A stretch of DNA of 22,010 nt, taken from NCBI GenBank assembly GCA_900548255.1, contig URKH01000032.1, forward strand, positions 1-22,010. Direction: 5' to 3'. The position numbers and the translations under genes were made by a program. The notes under the pieces are model-generated. The model made no database searches, was not told the origin of the DNA, and worked only from the letters and a program-made list of their open reading frames with translations. This stretch comes from an uncultured Collinsella sp. GTDB taxonomy: Bacteria; Actinomycetota; Coriobacteriia; Coriobacteriales; Coriobacteriaceae. Shown piece after piece: positions 7,642-13,984 of this stretch (its first letter is position 1; each line of letters begins with the position of its first letter).

Positions 7642-8004
7642 TTACTCCTTGGGGAAAACGAGGCCGTCGATGCAAACGTCAACGCGCTCGACCTCAACGC
7701 CCACCTGGGCATCGATGGCAGCGACCACGGCAGCGCGAACGGCCTCGGCGAGTTTCTTGAACGGATAGCCAAAGAACACCACAACGCGCACGGTGAGTGC
7801 GAGCTTGTCGCCGACGACCTCGGTCTCGACCGCCGGCTCGGAAGCCGGGGCCTTGGACGAGAGCATCATGGAGACAAGGTTGGTGGCAAGGTCCTTGACG
7901 CCAACGGAGGCGATGCCCTCGACATCCGACACGGCGCGCGAGACGATGGCGGTCAGAACATCGGGCGAAATGCCGATGCCGTCAATCTTGATTTCCTGGG
8001 GCAT
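7642..8004 (-). CDS. Asp23/Gls24 family protein (YqhY-like)
   Basis: A 120-residue DUF322/Asp23 protein. The family core is recognisable: ISPDVLTAIVSRAVSDVEGI near the start, then a beta-rich segment (KLALTVRVVVFFGYPFKKLAEAVR) and the closing VERVDVCIDGLVF. B. subtilis YqhY belongs to this family, lies directly before nusB and has been linked to fatty-acid synthesis control; envelope-stress roles are described for Asp23 itself. AGGAGG precedes the ATG. The gap to nusB is only three bases and to efp 24. No accB or accC gene is present next to it, unlike in B. subtilis. Its precise job here is unknown. Confidence 0.88.
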   Translation of the reverse strand: MPQEIKIDGIGISPDVLTAIVSRAVSDVEGIASVGVKDLATNLVSMMLSSKAPASEPAVETEVVGDKLALTVRVVVFFGYPFKKLAEAVRAAVVAAIDAQVGVEVERVDVCIDGLVFPKE

Positions 8005-8028
8005 GAGTCCTCCTAGAAGAGTTGGTTG

Positions 8029-8592
8029 CTAGACGCGGGAGACGAACTTGCCGTCGCGGGTGTCAACCTTGATGACCTCGCCCTCGTTGAGGTACATGGG
8101 GACCTGGATGACAGCGCCGGTGTCAATCGTGGCCGGCTTGGTGGAACCCTGGACGGTGTCGCCCTTAAAGCCCGGGTCGGTCTGGACGATGGTGGTCTCG
8201 ATGAACATCGGCGGGGTCACGCCCATGAGCTCATCGTCGGCGAAGAGCAGCTGGCAAATGTCGTTCTCGCGCAGCCACTTGGAGTTCTCGCCCACCATGT
8301 CGTCGGGAACGGGAACCTGCTCATAGGACTCGTTGTCCATGAAGATGTAGTCGGTGCCATCGTTGTAGAGGTACTGGAACTCACGGGTGGTGAGCATGAC
8401 GCTCTCGAACTTGGTGCCGGCGTTGCAGGTGTTCTCGACGACGCGGCCGCTCTTGATGTCGCGGGTCTTGTAGCGCACAAAAGCGCCACCCTTGCCCGGC
8501 TTGACATGCTGGAACTCGACGATGGTGTAGACCTTGTCCTTAATGCGGAGACCGAGGCCGTTCTTGAAGTCGGCGGTAGAAATGGTAGGCAT
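8029..8592 (-). CDS. efp: translation elongation factor P
   Basis: EF-P enters the ribosome E site and relieves stalling at polyproline. The 187-residue protein has the KOW-like domain I with the tip loop KPGKGGAF, whose Lys34 aligns with the lysine modified in other species, then two OB folds, ending in the family-typical GEVIKVDTRDGKFVSRV. I chose the ATG at 8592 (MPTISTADF) with AAAGGT upstream. An in-frame start at 8625 would add eleven residues unlike the family. It follows its own probable promoter and is first in the block down to recN. No gene for a known EF-P lysine-modifying enzyme is in the window. Confidence 0.96.
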   Translation of the reverse strand: MPTISTADFKNGLGLRIKDKVYTIVEFQHVKPGKGGAFVRYKTRDIKSGRVVENTCNAGTKFESVMLTTREFQYLYNDGTDYIFMDNESYEQVPVPDDMVGENSKWLRENDICQLLFADDELMGVTPPMFIETTIVQTDPGFKGDTVQGSTKPATIDTGAVIQVPMYLNEGEVIKVDTRDGKFVSRV

Positions 8593-8649
8593 AGCGACCT
8601 TTCTTGTTATGGGCAGAACGCACAAGCGTCCAAATTACATACGACCGAA

Positions 8650-8655
8650 ATTATA
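8650..8655 (-). promoter_or_regulatory. probable minus-10 box of the efp promoter
   Basis: The minus strand reads TATAAT exactly, preceded directly by TG, in the gap between the pepQ terminator and efp, about 58 bases before the efp ATG. No good minus-35 hexamer is found 16-18 bases upstream. It is the only clear promoter-like element for the efp-to-recN block. Confidence 0.5.
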
Positions 8656-8685
8656 CACTTGCAGACGGCGCCTGCAGCGAGCGCA

Positions 8686-8729
8686 TAAAAAGAGAACGCG
8701 GGGCGTCCGAATTGCTCCGGACGCCCCGC
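8686..8729 (-). terminator. rho-independent terminator after the pepQ-type gene
   Basis: A perfect 12-bp GC-rich stem (arms 8718-8729 and 8698-8709) with an eight-base loop is followed on the minus strand by a U-rich tract (8694-8686). It begins 22 bases after the peptidase stop codon and separates that gene from efp. Confidence 0.88.
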
Positions 8730-8751
8730 CCCAAAAATCTATCGAAATGGG

Positions 8752-9882
8752 CTAGCAATCGATGACGTGCAGGTCGTGCGGGGTCTTGGTGAAGGGCTCA
8801 TATCCGTTCTCGGTGACGACGCCGTAGTCCTCCAGGCGCACGCCGCCCACACCGGGCAGGTAGACGCCGGGCTCCATGGTGACAACCGAGCCGACCTCGA
8901 TGATGTTCTTGCTGCGGTTAAAGTTGGGCAGCTCGTGGATGTCGATACCAACGCCGTGGCCCAGGCCATGGTTGTAGTAATCGCCATAACCGGCATCGCC
9001 GATGATCTTCTTGGAAAGCTTGAAAATGTCGTTGCCCTCGACGCCCGGATGGATGGCGGCGACGCACTCCTCGTGCGTACGGCGCACGAGCGCGTACAGG
9101 TCGAGCTGTTCCTGGGTAGGCTCGCCCATCACGACAGTGCGCGTCATGTCGGAACGATAATCGCAGTAGCCCGCGCCGTAATCCATGAGGACGAAGTCGC
9201 CCTTCTCGATGACACGGTCACTCGGCACGGCATGCGGGTTGGCGGTGTTGGGACCGCTCGCCACAATGGAACCGAAGGCCAGGCTGTCGGCGCCGTTGGC
9301 GAACATAAAGTTCTCGAGCTCGTTGCGAACCTGCTTCTCGGTCATACCGGGTTTAATAAAGCCGAGCATATGCTGGAAGGCGGCATCGGTGATCGACTGC
9401 GCATGGCGCATGAGCTCGATCTCCTCGGCATCCTTGATGGCGCGCATCTTGCGGATGTCGTCGTGCATCAACGGCAGCATACAGGCGACAGAGCGGTCCT
9501 CCAGGCCGCGCTGAATGCCCTGGTAGAAGTTAATCTGCATGTCATCCTCGACAGCGCAGACGCGGCACTTGTTGGCCGCGATCTTGCCGGCGACCCAGCC
9601 GGGAATGGTGCCCTCGTCCATGTCGTAGACCCAGGGGCTGCCGGCGGGCGTGTTCTCCTCAAAGCTGTTGAGGTAGCGCGAGTCGGTGTGGAACAGGCAC
9701 TGGTCAGCCGTAATAAACGCGGCGTGCGGGAACTCGAAGGTGTAGTCGAAGACGCCCTTCACGCCCGTGAGCCAACGAAGGTTAGCCTCGTCGCGCACCA
9801 CGATGGCATCGTAGCCACGCTCGACCATCAGGGCACGGACACGCTCGATACGACCGGCAGGACCGGCAGCAAACTCAGACAT
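8752..9882 (-). CDS. Xaa-Pro peptidase (M24 family, PepQ/PepP-like)
   Basis: A 376-residue cytoplasmic metallopeptidase expected to cleave peptides at Xaa-Pro bonds. The N-terminal creatinase-like domain spans about 10-145 and the pita-bread M24 domain 150-370. All five dimetal ligands are visible: Asp234 (LMDYGAGY), Asp245 (SDMTRT), His309 (HGLGHGVG), Glu337 (TMEPGVY) and Glu351 (RLEDYG). AAAGGAAA precedes the ATG. In many actinomycetes and in B. subtilis (yqhT) this gene lies directly before efp, as here. Whether it acts as dipeptidase (PepQ) or aminopeptidase P cannot be told from sequence. It is separated from efp by a strong terminator. Confidence 0.92.
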   Translation of the reverse strand: MSEFAAGPAGRIERVRALMVERGYDAIVVRDEANLRWLTGVKGVFDYTFEFPHAAFITADQCLFHTDSRYLNSFEENTPAGSPWVYDMDEGTIPGWVAGKIAANKCRVCAVEDDMQINFYQGIQRGLEDRSVACMLPLMHDDIRKMRAIKDAEEIELMRHAQSITDAAFQHMLGFIKPGMTEKQVRNELENFMFANGADSLAFGSIVASGPNTANPHAVPSDRVIEKGDFVLMDYGAGYCDYRSDMTRTVVMGEPTQEQLDLYALVRRTHEECVAAIHPGVEGNDIFKLSKKIIGDAGYGDYYNHGLGHGVGIDIHELPNFNRSKNIIEVGSVVTMEPGVYLPGVGGVRLEDYGVVTENGYEPFTKTPHDLHVIDC

Positions 9883-9914
9883 GCAGTTTCCTTTCTTGTT
9901 GTCTCTATATAGAC

Positions 9915-9977
9915 GGGACGGGTCTCAACCGAACGACGGAATCGCATGCGATCCGCAACCGATTGAAAACCCGCCCC
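9915..9977 (-). other. long imperfect RNA hairpin between the aroB-like gene and the peptidase gene
   Basis: On the minus strand GGGGCGGGT (9977-9969) pairs with ACCCGTCCC (9923-9915). Pairing continues inward through UUCAAUCG and CGGUUGA with G-U pairs and one bulge. The inner part is the palindrome CGGAATCGCATGCGATCCG (9937-9955), containing the exact 12-mer ATCGCATGCGAT at 9941-9952. Mispairs on the plus strand become G-U pairs in minus-strand RNA, so the structure fits RNA leaving the aroB-like gene. No U tract follows, so it is not a standard terminator. It could be a processing site, a 5'-leader structure or a protein-binding palindrome in DNA. Confidence 0.6.
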
Positions 9978-10014
9978 TCAACATGATACGAAAGACGATG
10001 GATGTCAATAAATC

Positions 10015-11124
10015 TTAGAGAAGTTCTTTGCGAGAAGCCAAGTAGGCGTGAACATGGCGCTCAAGAACCTCGTCCTCAACGCTCGTTAGACGAATGGCGC
10101 CGAGTGCCGCGGGCAGCGGCAACATGCTACGGTTTGAGCGGGCAAACTGCTGCCTGCGGAACTCCTCGATATATGCGACAGGCTCCAGATCGAAGGCAAG
10201 TTCCTCGATACCAAAGTCCTCCAGGCAGTCATCGACCTCAAAAACGTAATCGATATCGAAGTCGCAGGCATCATGGGCGAGGCGCGCCTCAAAGCGCATG
10301 CCCTCGGACGACAGCTGGTAGGCAGGGACCTGCGAAGCGGCATCGCCCAAGCAGGCGCGCAGGGTGCGCTCCCCCGTCTTGCCAAAATCGAGCGCATGGC
10401 GGGCGCTCGGGTTCGTGGCCATCAGTACGTCCTTGCGGGCAGTCTGAGACCACTGAACGGCATTGACGAGCGCAACCTCCTCGCCCGAGAGAATCTCGGG
10501 GACGGTCTCAGTAAACTGATTCCAGCGGGACTTGCTGCTCGAAAGCATGGTGACAACGAGCACCGCATAGCCGAGCTTGAGATCCTCGGGGTCCGCCTCG
10601 CGTACAAGGTCGAGGTCACACACGACCAAGCCCGGCTCGGGACGGAACGCGATAGCGGGAAGCGCATGCGCCGACGAGGCGACGAGCGGCTTCATGGTCG
10701 TCGCGACCGTGAGCATGGCGTCGAACGTCGTCGGCAGCAAGGCGCACTCGGTGCGACCGCACCACTGATTGGCACACCAGCAAACGACCGAGCAGGTCGC
10801 CGTGTCGCCGACAGCGACAACGAGATCGTCGCAGGTAATGCCGTTAGCCGACAGGGCGCCAAAGACGGTATCGGCATCGGCAAGAGTAGCACCAGCAGGG
10901 GAAACCTCGAGGACGAGCAGCGACACGGCAAAACCGGCGTCAACCAGTGCATGCTCGACAACCTCGCCAAATCGCTCGGATGTGGCGTCGTTCCAAACCA
11001 CCATCGCGCGCTTGGGCTTGCCCACAGCCGAGGCAAACATGCGCGGCAGCTCCTCGAACGCGCCCAATCCGACGCGGGCATCGACGCTGCGGTTTTGGAA
11101 ATTGATAAGTTGACGGCGAATCAT
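10015..11124 (-). CDS. aroB: 3-dehydroquinate synthase-like protein lacking zinc-ligand histidines
   Basis: A 369-residue protein with the length, N-terminal fold pattern and position of AroB, which makes 3-dehydroquinate in the shikimate pathway. Retained: PTT (131-133), a lysine aligned with GGK (Lys145) and the E-x-x-K pair (Glu180, Lys183). Lost by hand alignment: the GGG nucleotide loop near 102-106, the aspartate of DSS (Thr139 here), both histidines of GHTFGH (Lys249 and Arg253 in FGKTGER) and the later zinc histidine of LHGE (Ser272). The ATG at 11124 overlaps the aroK stop as ATGA, with GGAG further upstream. Family membership rests on the weak similarity plus gene order. It is probably not a working dehydroquinate synthase; it could be a decayed or repurposed enzyme. 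The frame is fully open, so it is not a simple pseudogene. Confidence 0.7.
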   Translation of the reverse strand: MIRRQLINFQNRSVDARVGLGAFEELPRMFASAVGKPKRAMVVWNDATSERFGEVVEHALVDAGFAVSLLVLEVSPAGATLADADTVFGALSANGITCDDLVVAVGDTATCSVVCWCANQWCGRTECALLPTTFDAMLTVATTMKPLVASSAHALPAIAFRPEPGLVVCDLDLVREADPEDLKLGYAVLVVTMLSSSKSRWNQFTETVPEILSGEEVALVNAVQWSQTARKDVLMATNPSARHALDFGKTGERTLRACLGDAASQVPAYQLSSEGMRFEARLAHDACDFDIDYVFEVDDCLEDFGIEELAFDLEPVAYIEEFRRQQFARSNRSMLPLPAALGAIRLTSVEDEVLERHVHAYLASRKELL

Positions 11125-11654
11125 AGCAGTCCACGCTCCAAAAGCATCTCGGCACAAAGGTAGGAAACGTCCTCGAAGGACTTGTTGCGAATATCAAGGG
11201 TAATATCGGCGGCCCGGCGATACAGCGGACGGCGATGCTCAAACAGGCGCGCAGCGTGCTCGGGCGAGCGGAAATCGGGCCGGGTATCGGAGCGGCGAAT
11301 CTGGCGCAACGAGTCCTCAAAGTCGCCTTCGAGGTACACACAGGTACCCATCTCGTGCATCAGCTCAATGTTCACCGGCGTCTCGACGATGCCACCCCCG
11401 CACGATACCAGCAGGCTGCGCTCGCTTTGAAGCGAACGGAGTGCCGAGGTCTCGAGTTCACGAAAACGATCCTCGCCCTCGGTCTCAAATATCTCGGTCA
11501 CCGACTTGCCGCATCGACGCACAACCAAACGATCGGTATCGACGAATCGACGCTTGAACATAGTGCCCACGTTGCGCGCAAGCGTCGACTTGCCCGCGCC
11601 CAAAAAGCCGATAAAGAAGATATGGTCGCAGCCGTGTTTGATGTGCTGAGACAT
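11121..11654 (-). CDS. aroK: shikimate kinase
   Basis: A 177-residue P-loop kinase expected to phosphorylate shikimate at the 3-OH. Walker A GFLGAGKST is at 16-24. The shikimate-binding residues are visible as Asp39 and Asp41 (VDTD), Arg65 (DRFRELE) and the GGG at 86-88 (SCGGGIVE). The lid region (about 120-130, SDTRPDF) and the later RRPLY (141-145) match the family. So this enzyme looks intact, unlike its partner. It starts eight bases after the YqeG gene and overlaps the aroB-like gene by four. No strong ribosome binding site is seen; AGG lies seven bases before the ATG. Confidence 0.9.
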   Translation of the reverse strand: MSQHIKHGCDHIFFIGFLGAGKSTLARNVGTMFKRRFVDTDRLVVRRCGKSVTEIFETEGEDRFRELETSALRSLQSERSLLVSCGGGIVETPVNIELMHEMGTCVYLEGDFEDSLRQIRRSDTRPDFRSPEHAARLFEHRRPLYRRAADITLDIRNKSFEDVSYLCAEMLLERGLL

Positions 11655-11662
11655 GGCGAAAC

Positions 11663-12160
11663 CTATTCCTCGCAGGGAAGGTCGCGCAGGGCCCGGCGCT
11701 CAAAGATACGGAAGATCTGCGTGTACCACAGGTCCTGGGTCGCCTGCGGCTTGACCAGAATAGTGTCAACGCCGGCAAAATTACCGCTCCACACGTCCGT
11801 GTACAGCTGATCGCCGATCAGCACCGCCTCGTCTGTCGTGGCGCCCAGACGCTTAAGACCCGCCTTCAGGGCAAACGGGGCGGGCTTCATGGCGTGGCTG
11901 ATAGCCTCGAGCCCCAGCTCGCGCGCCGATGCCATGACCTGGTCGCGATGCCAGTTATTGGACACCATACACAGCTTAAAGCCCTTGGCATGGGCGGCTT
12001 CGAGCCAAGCTGAAACCGCAGCGGGAACCTGCTCGGTATCGCGCGGCACCAGAGTGTTATCGCGGTCGAGTAGAATGGCGCGTTTGCCGTCGGCCCACAG
12101 GGTATCGAGGTCGATGCGGTCAACTGAGGCAACATATCGTTTGGGGCTAAAAATCCTCAT
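11663..12160 (-). CDS. YqeG-family HAD phosphatase (subclass IIIA)
   Basis: A 165-residue HAD-superfamily phosphatase of the YqeG type. The nucleophile motif is LLDRDNTLV (Asp32, Asp34), motif II is MVSNN (Ser67), motif III lysine is in MKPAP (Lys92) and motif IV is IGDQLYTD (Asp117, Asp122). YqeG proteins are widespread in Gram-positive bacteria, often near yqeH and aroE; one branch resembles phosphatidylglycerophosphate phosphatase, but the substrate here is unknown. I used the ATG at 12160, two bases after the mltG stop. A TTG at 12172 would add four residues. In many actinomycetes aroE and aroC occupy this position between mltG and aroK. Confidence 0.88.
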   Translation of the reverse strand: MRIFSPKRYVASVDRIDLDTLWADGKRAILLDRDNTLVPRDTEQVPAAVSAWLEAAHAKGFKLCMVSNNWHRDQVMASARELGLEAISHAMKPAPFALKAGLKRLGATTDEAVLIGDQLYTDVWSGNFAGVDTILVKPQATQDLWYTQIFRIFERRALRDLPCEE

Positions 12161-12162
12161 GA

Positions 12163-13554
12163 TCAATTCCAAGACTGTTGGTGCTCTTCGTAGGTCTTCG
12201 AGAAATACTCCTCGTCCTGTGTAATGTAGAAATACAGGTCATCAGAGTCGGTCGGCTCAAGGCTAGCCTTGAGCGCCTCGAGCGACGGAGAGCAGATGGG
12301 CGTGGGCGGCAGGCCTTCATGCTTATAGGTGTTATACGGACTATCGCTCTGCAGGTCGTCGGCGGTAACCTCGCCGCCGGTGACATACATCATGGTCGCA
12401 TCGCTATTGAGGTAACGCAGGCCATCGAGCTTGCCCGCCAGACGGTTATAGAAAACCGAAGCCACATGCGCGCGCTGATCGGCGTTGAGGCCCTCGCGCT
12501 CGACGATCGAGGCAAGGTTAACGATGTCGTAATCGGACATCTCCACGCCATAGCGCTCCTTGATCTTGGCCTCGCAGCTGGCAAAGTCAAGCGACTTATA
12601 CTCGGCGTTGAACTGGTCAAGCATGGCGCGAATCACATCATCGGCAGACGGGTCCTTACCCAACGAATAGGTCTTGGGGAATAGGAAGCCCTCGAGCGAA
12701 TCGTTCGCGGCATCTTTAAGGAAAGCGTAATCATTCACATAATTGCTCGCCTTGGCCTGGTTAAGGAAGTCTTCCTTGGAGATGCTGTCGTATGCCGCGG
12801 CCACGCGATCGGCGACCTGGTCGACCGTTAGGCCCTCAGGGATAGTCAGCGCATCGGAGCCGGCATTGGGCCCCTCCATGAGCTGCTGGACAACCTTGGT
12901 CGCGTCCATGAGCGTGGTAAACGAGTAGGCGCCAGGCTTAAGCGACATATCGGCATTGAGCTTTTTGACCGCCGCATAATAATCCTTGGGGTCTTCGACG
13001 ATATGGTTCTCGGAGAGAATCGAAGCGATGGTATCACCCGAGGCGCCATCGGGAATCGTGATAGTAACTTGCTGGCCAGCAGCAACTTTCGCATCCTCGC
13101 CGGCAAAGAAGCCCTTGACGGCTGGCACGACAAAGAAAACGATCGCGACAAGTGCAAGCACGGCGATGACGCCACCGATAATCATAGGCACCGGAGAGCT
13201 TTTCTTTTGGACGCCACGGCGGGCATGCGTGTTATAGCTCGAGCGCGTGGCCGGAGCTACGCCATGTGTGCCGTGAGCATGATGTGTACGCGCATGCGAT
13301 TGAGGCGCCTGCGCACGCTGCGTGGGCGCCTGCTGCTTAAAGCGGGTACCGCTTGCGGGCCGGGCTACGCGGGCAGCGGGCTGTTGGGCAGGACGCTGAG
13401 CAGATTGTGCTGCACGAGAGGAGGGCTGTGCGGGACGAGCAGCAGGCTGAGCCGCACGCTGCGTCGGTTGCATCGGACGCTGGCCGGACGATACAGGGCG
13501 CGGCGTAGGCTGCCCCTGGCGATTCGGCTGGCGCGGATCGGAAGCGCTAGGCAT
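12163..13554 (-). CDS. mltG: endolytic murein transglycosylase MltG
   Basis: Membrane-anchored lytic transglycosylase that cuts nascent glycan strands and sets their length. Residues 1-120 are a Gln/Ala/Pro/Arg-rich, probably disordered cytoplasmic region with many PAQ, AAR and TQR-like repeats. One membrane segment covers 123-147. A LysM-like fold follows (about 162-215), then the YceG catalytic domain with Glu352 in LASIVERE and the conserved DSPYNTYKHEGLPPTPI (404-420). The 463 residues exceed the usual 330-390 because of the N-terminal tail, which is basic and may bind cytoplasmic partners or DNA. The start overlaps ruvX by eight bases. The alaS-ruvX-mltG order is widely conserved. Confidence 0.94.
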   Translation of the reverse strand: MPSASDPRQPNRQGQPTPRPVSSGQRPMQPTQRAAQPAARPAQPSSRAAQSAQRPAQQPAARVARPASGTRFKQQAPTQRAQAPQSHARTHHAHGTHGVAPATRSSYNTHARRGVQKKSSPVPMIIGGVIAVLALVAIVFFVVPAVKGFFAGEDAKVAAGQQVTITIPDGASGDTIASILSENHIVEDPKDYYAAVKKLNADMSLKPGAYSFTTLMDATKVVQQLMEGPNAGSDALTIPEGLTVDQVADRVAAAYDSISKEDFLNQAKASNYVNDYAFLKDAANDSLEGFLFPKTYSLGKDPSADDVIRAMLDQFNAEYKSLDFASCEAKIKERYGVEMSDYDIVNLASIVEREGLNADQRAHVASVFYNRLAGKLDGLRYLNSDATMMYVTGGEVTADDLQSDSPYNTYKHEGLPPTPICSPSLEALKASLEPTDSDDLYFYITQDEEYFSKTYEEHQQSWN

Positions 13555-13975
13555 GCGAAACCTCCTCGTTTTTGCGATCGAGCCACGTCTGCAAGAACAG
13601 GCTGGCGGCGATCATGTCAATCTTGCCCCTCATCTGCTTTTCGTTGAGTCCCTGCTCGCGCAGGATACGCTTTGCCTCTTGCGAGGACAGGCGCTCATCC
13701 TCAAACTCAAGCGGAAGATCGAGCTCTTGGGCAATCTTTTGCGCAACGGCGGCAACGCGCTCGGCCTGGGGGCCGGGCTCACCGGCCATGGTCAAGGGAC
13801 GTCCGCTTACCAGGATATCGGGCTCATAGTCCTCAACCAGGTAACGGAACGTCTTGGCCATGCCAGTGACCTCGGCAGCCGGGAGCACCTTGACGGGCAT
13901 TGCCATCTTGCCATCACGGCTAGAGACGGCAATGCCAATCCGGGTCTCCCCTATGTCCAGCGCGAGCGCGACCAC
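13547..13975 (-). CDS. ruvX: Holliday junction resolvase-like RuvX (YqgF)
   Basis: A 142-residue RNase H-fold protein, the usual length. Family motifs are visible: Asp7 in LALDIGETRIG, the loop VSGRPLTMAGEPGPQA (56-71), acidic DERLSSQEA (93-101) and the C-terminal Asp120 with AASLFLQ. YqgF proteins are implicated in pre-16S rRNA end processing and in Holliday junction resolution. The start is a GTG at 13975, nine bases past the alaS stop; no later in-frame start would keep Asp7. There is no clear ribosome binding site, so translation probably depends on alaS. Confidence 0.93.
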   Translation of the reverse strand: MVALALDIGETRIGIAVSSRDGKMAMPVKVLPAAEVTGMAKTFRYLVEDYEPDILVSGRPLTMAGEPGPQAERVAAVAQKIAQELDLPLEFEDERLSSQEAKRILREQGLNEKQMRGKIDMIAASLFLQTWLDRKNEEVSHA

Positions 13976-13984
13976 AGCGACTAC

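Noticed and set aside
9983..10008. Promoter for the pepQ-type gene: TTGACA at 10003-10008 and TATCAT at 9983-9988, minus strand
   Set aside because: The minus-35 is perfect but the spacer is only 14 bases, and at 17 bases the minus-10 would be CATGTT. Kept as a possibility only.
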